A stretch of DNA of 35,092 nt from Candidatus Obscuribacterales bacterium (GTDB lineage Bacteria; Cyanobacteriota; Vampirovibrionia; Obscuribacterales; Obscuribacteraceae), in contig JAIELX010000070.1 of assembly GCA_019752635.1 (NCBI GenBank), positions 1 through 35,092 of the forward strand, given 5' to 3'. The notes under the pieces were generated by a model. That model had not been told where the DNA came from. It searched no databases and saw only the letters and a list, made by a program, of their open reading frames with translations. The first letter of the stretch is position 1. Every line of letters begins with the position of its first letter. Positions 18,889 to 25,562 of this stretch are shown here, one piece after another. Made by a program: the position numbers and the translations under genes.

Positions 18889-20016
18889 ATGGCTGTTGAG
18901 ATACAAGAGGTACTTCAACTTGTTGTCGACAAAGGGGCTTCCGACTTACACCTGAAGGTGGGATTACCGCCAATGGTTCGAGCCGGAGGCAAATTAATTG
19001 CTAGCGAATTTGATCCGCTGTACAAGGACGATATTCAGCGCATGGTTTTTTCCATGCTCACGGGCGATCAAAGAAAAATGCTCGAACAGACATTCGAACT
19101 CGATTGCAGCTACGGCGTATCAGGTCTGGGTCGTTTTCGCGTTAACGTATACAAGGACCGTGGTGCGTACGCCGTAGCCATGAGAACAATTCCGTTCCAG
19201 GTTCCAACTATAGAGGAGCTGGATCTGCCGGCGGTTGTCACAAGAGAATTCGTACACAAGCCCAGAGGGTTGATGCTTGTAACCGGCCCGACCGGTTCGG
19301 GAAAATCGTCAACCCTGGCATCCATAATCAACTATATAAACGAGAATCGTTCAGAGCATATTCTCACCATCGAAGACCCGATCGAATTCTTGCACAGGCA
19401 TAAGAAGTCGATAGTCAGCCAGCGTGAGCTGGGCTCTGATACCAAGAGTTTTGCCAACGCCCTGCGGGGCGCTTTGCGGGAAGACCCCGACATCATCCTG
19501 GTCGGTGAAATGCGGGACCTGGAAACCATTCAGCTGGCGCTCACCGCCGCCGAAACAGGTCACCTTGTACTAGCTACGCTTCACACCAGCTCCGCTGCGC
19601 AAACCATCGACCGCATCGTCGACGTGTTTCCGCAAGAGCAACAGCAGCAGACCAGGGTAATGCTCTCCAACTCGTTGGTTGCAGTCTTAAGTCAGACCCT
19701 GATGACCAGAGCATCCGCAAAAGTAGGAGCATCATCACAACTGCGTAGCAGATGCGTCGCCGCGGAGATAATGATCAACACGCCTGCAATCTCGAACTTG
19801 ATTCGAGAATCGAAAACGGCGCAGATCTATTCAGCCATTCAGACCGGCGCACAAATGGGTATGCAGACCCTCGAGGCAGCTCTGGCTCAATTGGTTAAGG
19901 CTGGCACAATCAATTATGCAGATGCAATTGTGAAGACCAGCAGACCCGACGACTTCAATAAGCTCGTTGGTCCGCAAGCGGCAGCGATGGCGGCTCGGTC
20001 CGCAGCTTCGCACTAG
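18889..20016 (+). CDS. pilT: Type IV pilus retraction ATPase PilT
   Basis: 375 residues from ATG 18889, with a purine-rich GGGGGGAG ribosome site just upstream. PilT is the hexameric ATPase that powers pilus retraction and twitching. It begins with VVDKGASDLHLKVGLPP, the typical PilT N-terminus. Walker A GPTGSGKS is at 133-140, followed by an EDPIEF Asp box, SQRELGSDT, Walker B IILVGEMRD, and His box TGHLVLATLHTSSA. The C-terminal IRESKTAQIYSAIQTGAQ segment corresponds to the AIRE-type retraction motif. Length matches the family (about 345-380). It lies between pilB and pilC, the usual order. Confidence 0.96.
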   Translation: MAVEIQEVLQLVVDKGASDLHLKVGLPPMVRAGGKLIASEFDPLYKDDIQRMVFSMLTGDQRKMLEQTFELDCSYGVSGLGRFRVNVYKDRGAYAVAMRTIPFQVPTIEELDLPAVVTREFVHKPRGLMLVTGPTGSGKSSTLASIINYINENRSEHILTIEDPIEFLHRHKKSIVSQRELGSDTKSFANALRGALREDPDIILVGEMRDLETIQLALTAAETGHLVLATLHTSSAAQTIDRIVDVFPQEQQQQTRVMLSNSLVAVLSQTLMTRASAKVGASSQLRSRCVAAEIMINTPAISNLIRESKTAQIYSAIQTGAQMGMQTLEAALAQLVKAGTINYADAIVKTSRPDDFNKLVGPQAAAMAARSAASH

Positions 20017-20052
20017 TCTAGAGTAACGAGCAGGGGGGAGGGTAAACCCTTT

Positions 20053-21222
20053 ATGGAATCGGCAAAGAAAGGCTCAAAGCGAACGCCTGCCAAGAAAGGA
20101 GGAGCACCGGCCAAGGGCACCCCGAAAGGAAAGGGAGCGGCAGGTGTCAAACAGAAGAAAGGAGATCTGCTGGCCCGGTTTGAGAAAGTCAAACTGAAGG
20201 ACATGGTGGTCTTCTCTCGACAGTTCTCCGCCATGGTCGGTTCCGGGGTAGCAATGTTGCGCACGCTCACAATCATCTCGGAGCAGTGCGAGAACGAAAA
20301 ACTTCGAGCCATCATTACAGACGTGAAAAACCAGGTGGAAGGAGGTTCGAACCTTTCAGCCGCCATGGCAAGACACCCCGAGGTTTTCGATCGACTCTAC
20401 ATTTCCATGGTGAAAGCAGGAGAAACCGGCGGTATTCTCGACGAAGTCATGAAGCGCGTGTCCGAGTTTCTTGAATCCCGCGCGCGCTTGACCGATAAAG
20501 TTAAGTCCGCAATGGCATATCCTGTCGTCGCCATGTTCGTCGCAGTCGTGGTTTTCTGGGCCATGCTCACCTTCATATTGCCTGTATTCCAAAACATTTT
20601 CGAAGGCATGGGTGGAGAGCTACCAGAGTTCACCCGATTCTTGATTATGCTTTCGGAGTTAATGCGTTCCTGGTGGATGGTGCTTTTTGTGGCGGTGGTT
20701 GTCTCCGGCACCTATTTCTTCAAACAATGGGTGAAGACCCCTATGGGACGCTATCAGGTCGACGGAATGATGCTGCGCGTCCCCGTATTCGGCGATGTGA
20801 TCAGAAAGGTTGCCGTTGCCCGATTTACAAGAACCTTCGGCACGCTGATTCACTCAGGAGTTCCAATGCTCTCGTCCCTGGAGGTGGTTAGAGAAACCGC
20901 AGGAAACGCGGTTCTGTCCGCCGGCGTCGACGAGATTCACAAGGAAGTGCGCCAGGGCGGCTCAATATCAAAACCAATGAGCAAGAATCCTCTATTCCCT
21001 CCCATGGTCGTTCAGATGATCGCGGTAGGTGAGGAAACCGGTAAATTGGACGACATGCTTGAGAAAGTAGCCGACTTCTACGACAACGAAGTAGAGAACT
21101 CAGTTGAAGCCCTTACTTCGGTTCTGGAGCCAATACTGGTTATCGGCGTCGGCGGTATTGTTGGTTCGGTTGTAGTTGGAATGTATTTGCCAATCTTCAC
21201 CATCATCAACCAATTGAAATAA
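20053..21222 (+). CDS. pilC: Pilus inner-membrane platform protein PilC
   Basis: 389 residues from ATG 20053, with a GGGGGGAGGG ribosome site about 10 bases upstream. PilC (GspF family) is the membrane platform on which PilB and PilT act. Two T2SSF repeats are visible: FSRQFSAMVGSGVAMLRTL and FTRTFGTLIHSGVPMLSSL. Membrane segments lie at about 156-178, 208-225 and 358-386. Glu/Gly signature pieces KAGETGGILDEV and VGEETGKLDDML mark the ends of the repeats. The first ~40 residues are an unusual strongly basic Lys/Ala/Gly/Pro stretch before the normal start of the fold; it could contact nucleotides, lipids or the ATPases, but this is guesswork. It is the last gene before the intergenic hairpins. 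Confidence 0.95.
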   Translation: MESAKKGSKRTPAKKGGAPAKGTPKGKGAAGVKQKKGDLLARFEKVKLKDMVVFSRQFSAMVGSGVAMLRTLTIISEQCENEKLRAIITDVKNQVEGGSNLSAAMARHPEVFDRLYISMVKAGETGGILDEVMKRVSEFLESRARLTDKVKSAMAYPVVAMFVAVVVFWAMLTFILPVFQNIFEGMGGELPEFTRFLIMLSELMRSWWMVLFVAVVVSGTYFFKQWVKTPMGRYQVDGMMLRVPVFGDVIRKVAVARFTRTFGTLIHSGVPMLSSLEVVRETAGNAVLSAGVDEIHKEVRQGGSISKPMSKNPLFPPMVVQMIAVGEETGKLDDMLEKVADFYDNEVENSVEALTSVLEPILVIGVGGIVGSVVVGMYLPIFTIINQLK

Positions 21223-21386
21223 GGTAGGCGGAGCGCCTACAGAAGAGGGTCCATTTGTAACAGGCGCAAATTGAAAAGTTCCGGATCAAAAAATGGCGGA
21301 GCGGCAAGCTGTCTGCTACCGTGCATCGTATAGCCGACACCCGAGAGATTGTTAGTGTCCACCAGCGAAGAGCCCCTTTGCTGAAC

Positions 21387-21434
21387 CGGAACTGTAGAGC
21401 CTTGCTAATCGCGGCGTTACAGTTCCGCTTTTTT
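21387..21434 (+). terminator. Rho-independent terminator
   Basis: CGGAACTGTA (21387-21396) pairs perfectly with TACAGTTCCG (21418-21427); the loop is 21 bases and is followed by C and eight T. It separates the pilB-T-C transcript, or a small RNA, from the sigma-factor unit. Confidence 0.85.
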
Positions 21435-21452
21435 TTGTGTCCTTAGAAGCGA

Positions 21453-21559
21453 AATTTACCCTGAAGCTTTAATGGTAAATTAGGAATCATGTTGGGAAAT
21501 CTGGTAATCTATTGAGGTTCTCGGGTTCCCTTAATAATATTTGTACAAATCGAACCGAG
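21453..21559. promoter_or_regulatory. Cluster of inverted repeats upstream of sigma gene
   Basis: AATTTACC (21453-21460) and GGTAAATT (21474-21481) form a perfect 8-bp inverted repeat. ATTTGTACAAAT (21539-21550) is a perfect 12-bp palindrome, flanked by CTCGGGTTC (21520-21528) and GAACCGAG (21552-21559), an inverted pair with one bulged G. The AT-rich setting, 45-150 bases before the sigma-factor start, suits a promoter and operator region. No regulator can be named. Confidence 0.4.
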
Positions 21560-21604
21560 GCCATAGAATAGTTAGGGTTAGCGCAGCCGTTCGAGTCAAC
21601 GACA

Positions 21605-22486
21605 TTGCAAGCCAAATCATCATCACAAATAAAATCATCAACAACTCCGCCACGGTCTTCCAGCGCCGCTGATAAGGCTCAGGATCAAGTGCACCGCTGG
21701 TTGCTGGATTACTCTCAAACGAGAGAACCAGTGCTGCGCGACAAAATCATCCAGGCGTCGCTCTCATTAGTGAAGCGAATCGCTTACGGGCTGGCACGAC
21801 GCTCGACCGACCCTGTGGAAGACTTGATTCAAGTCGGCTCCATCGGTCTCATCAAGGCAGTCGACCAATTTAAGCCAGATGCCGGCGCCAAGTTTCAAAC
21901 TTATGCCACGCATCTGATCACCGGTGAAATTCGCCATTATCTTCGCGACAAGACAGCAATGATTCGCGCACCGCGTGAATTACAAGAGCTGTCCTTCCGA
22001 ATCAATCGTCTGGTGCAGAACTTAACTGCCAAGCTCGGACGTGAGCCTTCGGATGTCGAAATAGCGCATGAGCTGCAGATTCCCGTTGCCCGTGTTAACG
22101 AGGCCTACGAGGTTGACCGCAGACGCACGCTAATATCTTTAGACCAAGCATTGTCCAATGATGCCGGCAGCGAGCAATCGCTAATCGACACTTTGGTGGA
22201 TGGACGCTATCAGAGCAATCAGATAGCAAAAGAAGATCGGTTCATGCTCGCGGAAGCAATTAAGCATTTACGCGATGGATTGAGAGAAGTTGTGCAGCTG
22301 ACGTTCTATGAAGATCTCAGCCAGACGGAAGTTGCACGCCGCCTTGGCATTTCGCAAATGCAAGTATCGCGTAGACTGCGGGCAGCGACCGCCGAACTCT
22401 ACAAGATAATTACACAAGCGAAGAGGCAGCAGGCAAACAACTCTTCCGCCTCTTCTACAACCACCTCTAAGGGAAGGTATGACTGA
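21605..22486 (+). CDS. Group 3 sigma-70 factor, SigF/SigB-like
   Basis: 293 residues from TTG 21605; the start is uncertain because no ribosome site is seen, and GTG 21689 is possible. Region 2 is clear (SLVKRIAYGLARR, EDLIQVGSIGLIKAVDQF, then FQTYATHLITGEIRHYLRDK), region 3 follows (IRAPRELQELSFRINRL), and region 4 ends with the helix-turn-helix LSQTEVARRLGISQMQVSRRL. The layout is that of SigB/SigF/SigG-type sigma factors, which direct RNA polymerase to special regulons. In Synechocystis SigF is known to control pilin expression and motility, and this gene lies inside the pilus block, so pilus control is a reasonable inference. The N- and C-terminal ends are Ser/Thr-rich and low complexity. 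Its stop overlaps the ABC ATPase start by 8 bases. Confidence 0.9.
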   Translation: MQAKSSSQIKSSTTPPRSSSAADKAQDQVHRWLLDYSQTREPVLRDKIIQASLSLVKRIAYGLARRSTDPVEDLIQVGSIGLIKAVDQFKPDAGAKFQTYATHLITGEIRHYLRDKTAMIRAPRELQELSFRINRLVQNLTAKLGREPSDVEIAHELQIPVARVNEAYEVDRRRTLISLDQALSNDAGSEQSLIDTLVDGRYQSNQIAKEDRFMLAEAIKHLRDGLREVVQLTFYEDLSQTEVARRLGISQMQVSRRLRAATAELYKIITQAKRQQANNSSASSTTTSKGRYD

Positions 22487-23285
22487 GCCGGTCATTCATG
22501 TTCACGGGTTGGTTAAAGACCACGTCTCCAATTTCTTAAGAAAACGCTTCCGCGCGCTAGACGGTCTAAATCTGACCGTCCAAAAAGGGGAGACCTTTGG
22601 TCTTCTAGGCCCGAATGGCGCAGGCAAAACCACCACACAAAAACTACTGCTTGGTTTGCTGAAGCCGACGAGCGGCGTGGTGCAAGTTCTCGGCCACGAA
22701 CCGGGAGACCATCGCGCATTGGCGCGAATCGGATTCCTGCCTGAGAATCCTTACTTCTATGCCTACTTGACCGCCTATGAGTTTCTGGATTTCTTCGCCG
22801 CCTTGTTCGATATTCATGGTGCAAGAAGGAAAGAACGTATTGCCGAACTCTTGAAACTGGTCAACTTGACCGAAGCTAGAGATCGCCCCGTGCGTAAGTT
22901 TTCAAAAGGGATGATGCAGCGCCTTGGCGTTGCGCAGGCCTTGCTAAATGATCCCGATCTGGTATTTTTCGACGAGCCCAACTCGGGGCTGGACCCCATT
23001 GGGCGTCGCGATATTCGCAACATAATGCTTTCGCTGAAAGAGCAAGGCAAAACAATTTTCTTCAACTCGCACATGCTTCCGGACGTGCGCGACATCTGCG
23101 ACAGAGTCGGTGTGCTGCACCGCGGCAAACTGATTGGCGAAGGTACAGTGGATGAAATCTGCAGCGGCGGAAATTATCAGGACCTTGAAGAGTACTTCAT
23201 GACCTTGATTAATGCCGCCGAAGACGAATATCGCAAAACTGGCAACGTAACGCCTTATCACATTGAGCGAGAAGGCGTAAGATGA
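22479..23285 (+). CDS. ABC transporter ATPase (PilH-like by position)
   Basis: 268 residues from ATG 22479 with GGAAGG just upstream, overlapping the sigma gene. It is the cytoplasmic ATP-hydrolysing subunit of an ABC-2 type exporter. Motifs are Walker A GPNGAGKTT, a Q-loop region near LPENPYFYAYLT, signature FSKGMMQRLGVAQAL (Lys replaces the usual Gly in SGG), Walker B LVFFDEPNSGLDP, and a switch histidine in FFNSHML. Its place between pilC and pilD matches the pilGHI ABC transporter of the Myxococcus pil cluster, where such genes are needed for pilus assembly. The cargo here is unknown. Confidence 0.9.
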   Translation: MTEPVIHVHGLVKDHVSNFLRKRFRALDGLNLTVQKGETFGLLGPNGAGKTTTQKLLLGLLKPTSGVVQVLGHEPGDHRALARIGFLPENPYFYAYLTAYEFLDFFAALFDIHGARRKERIAELLKLVNLTEARDRPVRKFSKGMMQRLGVAQALLNDPDLVFFDEPNSGLDPIGRRDIRNIMLSLKEQGKTIFFNSHMLPDVRDICDRVGVLHRGKLIGEGTVDEICSGGNYQDLEEYFMTLINAAEDEYRKTGNVTPYHIEREGVR

Positions 23286-23333
23286 TAGTCGTGTTCCACA
23301 GTTAAACTCCAGCAAGCAACCACTTAACAAGAG

Positions 23334-24119
23334 ATGAAAAGCCCGGCAGCCGTATTCGCTATCGCGTTGAATACATTTCGTGAGACCGTTCGCGATAGAG
23401 TGCTCTACGCAATCGTCTTTTTCGCTTTGCTTGCAACCCTGGCAGGACTTGTCTTTGGCACCCTGTCAGTAGAGCAAGATGTACGTATCCTCGAAGACCT
23501 CGGTCTTTTTACTATCACCGCATTTGGTGGGCTGATTTCGATCTTCATCGGCACCAATTTGGTGTTCAAGGAGATCGATCGCCGCACAATCTTCCTGATT
23601 TTCACAAAGCCGATCAGGCGCTGGGAGTTCATTACGGGCAAGTTTCTCGGACTTGCACTTTGCATTTTCGTAGTCATACTGGGTATGGGTGCGTTTCTAA
23701 CTGGAGTGGCCCTGCTCCAAAACAGCGGAGACTTCTCACTCATTCCCCGCATGCTTTCCGCTCTAGGTCTCATATATGTGGAACTAGTATTGGTGATAGC
23801 AATGGCAACATTTTTCTCTACATTCTGCACGCCGCTTATGAGCATGCTTTTCACCATCGGCTTATGGCTTTGCGGACACCTTTGTACGTCATTGAAAACG
23901 CTCGGCTCCATGGCATCACCAGGAGTGAAAGCGATCATGGATGTCCTGGCTGCGTCCTTACCGGATCTGGCAACGCTTACTCAGATCCGAGGCGAAGCTC
24001 TGGACGGCAGACATTTTTCCATAGACATCGTCACTTCAATCACAATCTACGCGCTCCTCTATACGATTCTGCTTCTGAGCTTCGCGACAGTCATTGCTGA
24101 TCGTCGAGAGTTTCAATAG
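23334..24119 (+). CDS. ABC-2 type permease (PilI-like by position)
   Basis: 261 residues from ATG 23334. It has about six hydrophobic segments, starts with FAIALNTFRETVRDRVLYAIVFF and has a cytoplasmic TKPIRRWEFITGKFLGLALC loop, both typical of ABC-2 permeases that pair with the ATPase above. A soluble loop of about 40 residues precedes the last membrane segment. It follows the ATPase by 48 bases, and its stop is immediately followed by the ATG of the prepilin peptidase, so the genes are in one unit. The substrate is unknown. Confidence 0.85.
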   Translation: MKSPAAVFAIALNTFRETVRDRVLYAIVFFALLATLAGLVFGTLSVEQDVRILEDLGLFTITAFGGLISIFIGTNLVFKEIDRRTIFLIFTKPIRRWEFITGKFLGLALCIFVVILGMGAFLTGVALLQNSGDFSLIPRMLSALGLIYVELVLVIAMATFFSTFCTPLMSMLFTIGLWLCGHLCTSLKTLGSMASPGVKAIMDVLAASLPDLATLTQIRGEALDGRHFSIDIVTSITIYALLYTILLLSFATVIADRREFQ

Positions 24120-25517
24120 ATGGAGTTGCTGCTAGATCTAAGTTTCCTCGTCAAAAACGCTCAGGTAGTTCTGTTCTTTGCATTCTTGTTCGGCATCGCA
24201 ACCGGCAGTTTTCTCAACGTGCTTGCGCTGCGCTCACTCAAAGAAGAATCGCTGCTCTGGCCGCCGTCCTACTGTCCAAAATGCAACCATCGACTGTCCC
24301 CTCTGGACAATATTCCGGTGGTGTCATGGGTCTCACTCGGTGGAAAGTGTCGCTACTGCAGTGCGCCGATTTCATGGCAGTATCCGGCGGTGGAGTTGAT
24401 CACCGCACTGACGTTCGTCGCGATCGTGTACGTATTTTTGCTTTCGCCTATTCCATATGACATGGATTGCAAAGACCTGTGGCAAGGTATTGCTCAAGGC
24501 TTGCGGCACGAAGGACATGTCGGCGAACTGACCGACTGGCGAAAATTCGGATTGACCGCCGGCATGCTTGCTTTCGCCTGCACCTTGATCACCGTCACGG
24601 TAACCGATTTCCGCGAGAAACTGATACCGCATGAAATCACCTATCCATCCATGATTATCGGAATCATCTTCAGCGCCGTAGTCAGACAAGATGCTCTTGG
24701 TGCAATGGCTGGCATTGGCGCCAGCTACATAATTTTCGACTTTCTGGCGTTTTACGGTCTCAAAATTTATTTGAAAGTTCACGGCGATGAAGAAGAAGAA
24801 GTCGGCGAAATTGCCGGTAGTCCAGCGACAGCAGCGACCGATCCAGCAGCGCCCGTTGTGCCTTCAGCGACAGATGCTCCCGAAGAAATCTACGGAACCA
24901 CAGCTGCAAACAGTGTCGTAGCGGTCGATGCAACAACTGAAGGCAAACAAGATGACGATCCGCAACTACCAACGACAATCGATAACCGTACGTGCATAGG
25001 CCAGGAGAAGTCGGCTGAAAAGGCTACAACGTCGACGACTGAAGAACAAGAAGAGGAGCCGCTTGAAGTTATGGGCGGCGGTGACGCGGTATTGTCGGCG
25101 GTGATGTCGGCCTATCTGGGCTGGCAACTGCTGGTTGTTGCACTTTGCATAGGGTTTCTAACCGGTACTCTCATGGGTCTCGTTCTGCTTGTCGGAGAGA
25201 TGAAAAAAGCCGGACTGTTACGCGACTGTATCAATCGCTCACTTAAATTTGCAGCGATTGCGTCCGTGTCCTTGACGCTATTGATGGGCGCCATGGTTGC
25301 TTACATGCAAAGCGTTTCGGGAGTTTCCGACTCCCCTCCCGGAGAAGTTTGGCAACCGGTGCTGATGATGGCATTGATGGGCGCCATCGGAGGCGGGCTC
25401 CTTGGCATGGTGTCCGTAGGCACCAGGGTTTCCAAGCCGTTCCCGTTTGGTCCCGCACTAGCGCTCGGAGCTTTTATTGCGATGTTTTTGGTGCCTCGAT
25501 GGCTTCCTTTTTATTAA
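24120..25517 (+). CDS. pilD: Prepilin peptidase/N-methylase with acidic insertion
   Basis: 465 residues from ATG 24120, directly abutting the permease stop. PilD cleaves the leader of type IV prepilins and methylates the new N-terminus, in the inner membrane. Visible are the N-terminal FGIATGSFLNVLALR, the methylase zinc site with C52-x-x-C55 and C77-x-x-C80, first catalytic Asp at about D163 (TDFREKLIPHEIT), second at about D322 (GGGDAVLSA), and a terminal FPFGPALALGA. Usual length is about 250-290. The extra length is mainly residues about 222-316, an acidic Ala/Thr/Glu-rich low-complexity stretch inserted between the two Asp motifs, plus about 40 residues (110-150) after the second membrane segment. 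Both catalytic Asp and all four Cys are kept, so activity is expected. Confidence 0.92.
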   Translation: MELLLDLSFLVKNAQVVLFFAFLFGIATGSFLNVLALRSLKEESLLWPPSYCPKCNHRLSPLDNIPVVSWVSLGGKCRYCSAPISWQYPAVELITALTFVAIVYVFLLSPIPYDMDCKDLWQGIAQGLRHEGHVGELTDWRKFGLTAGMLAFACTLITVTVTDFREKLIPHEITYPSMIIGIIFSAVVRQDALGAMAGIGASYIIFDFLAFYGLKIYLKVHGDEEEEVGEIAGSPATAATDPAAPVVPSATDAPEEIYGTTAANSVVAVDATTEGKQDDDPQLPTTIDNRTCIGQEKSAEKATTSTTEEQEEEPLEVMGGGDAVLSAVMSAYLGWQLLVVALCIGFLTGTLMGLVLLVGEMKKAGLLRDCINRSLKFAAIASVSLTLLMGAMVAYMQSVSGVSDSPPGEVWQPVLMMALMGAIGGGLLGMVSVGTRVSKPFPFGPALALGAFIAMFLVPRWLPFY

Positions 25518-25562
25518 ATAGGGCATAATGTTTGGGGTTGGTCTCTCTGAAGGGTTGAACAA

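Larger units (their letters stand above)
21223..21604. other. 382-bp intergenic region after pilC
   Basis: No protein gene seen. It starts with a perfect 7-bp hairpin directly after the pilC stop (GTAGGCG-gag-CGCCTAC, 21224-21240) without a T-run, and contains a strong terminator at 21387-21434. About 145 bases of non-coding sequence lie between the two, enough for an untranslated tail or small RNA; I do not recognise an RNA family. The second half is AT-rich and holds inverted repeats near the sigma gene. Confidence 0.6.
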
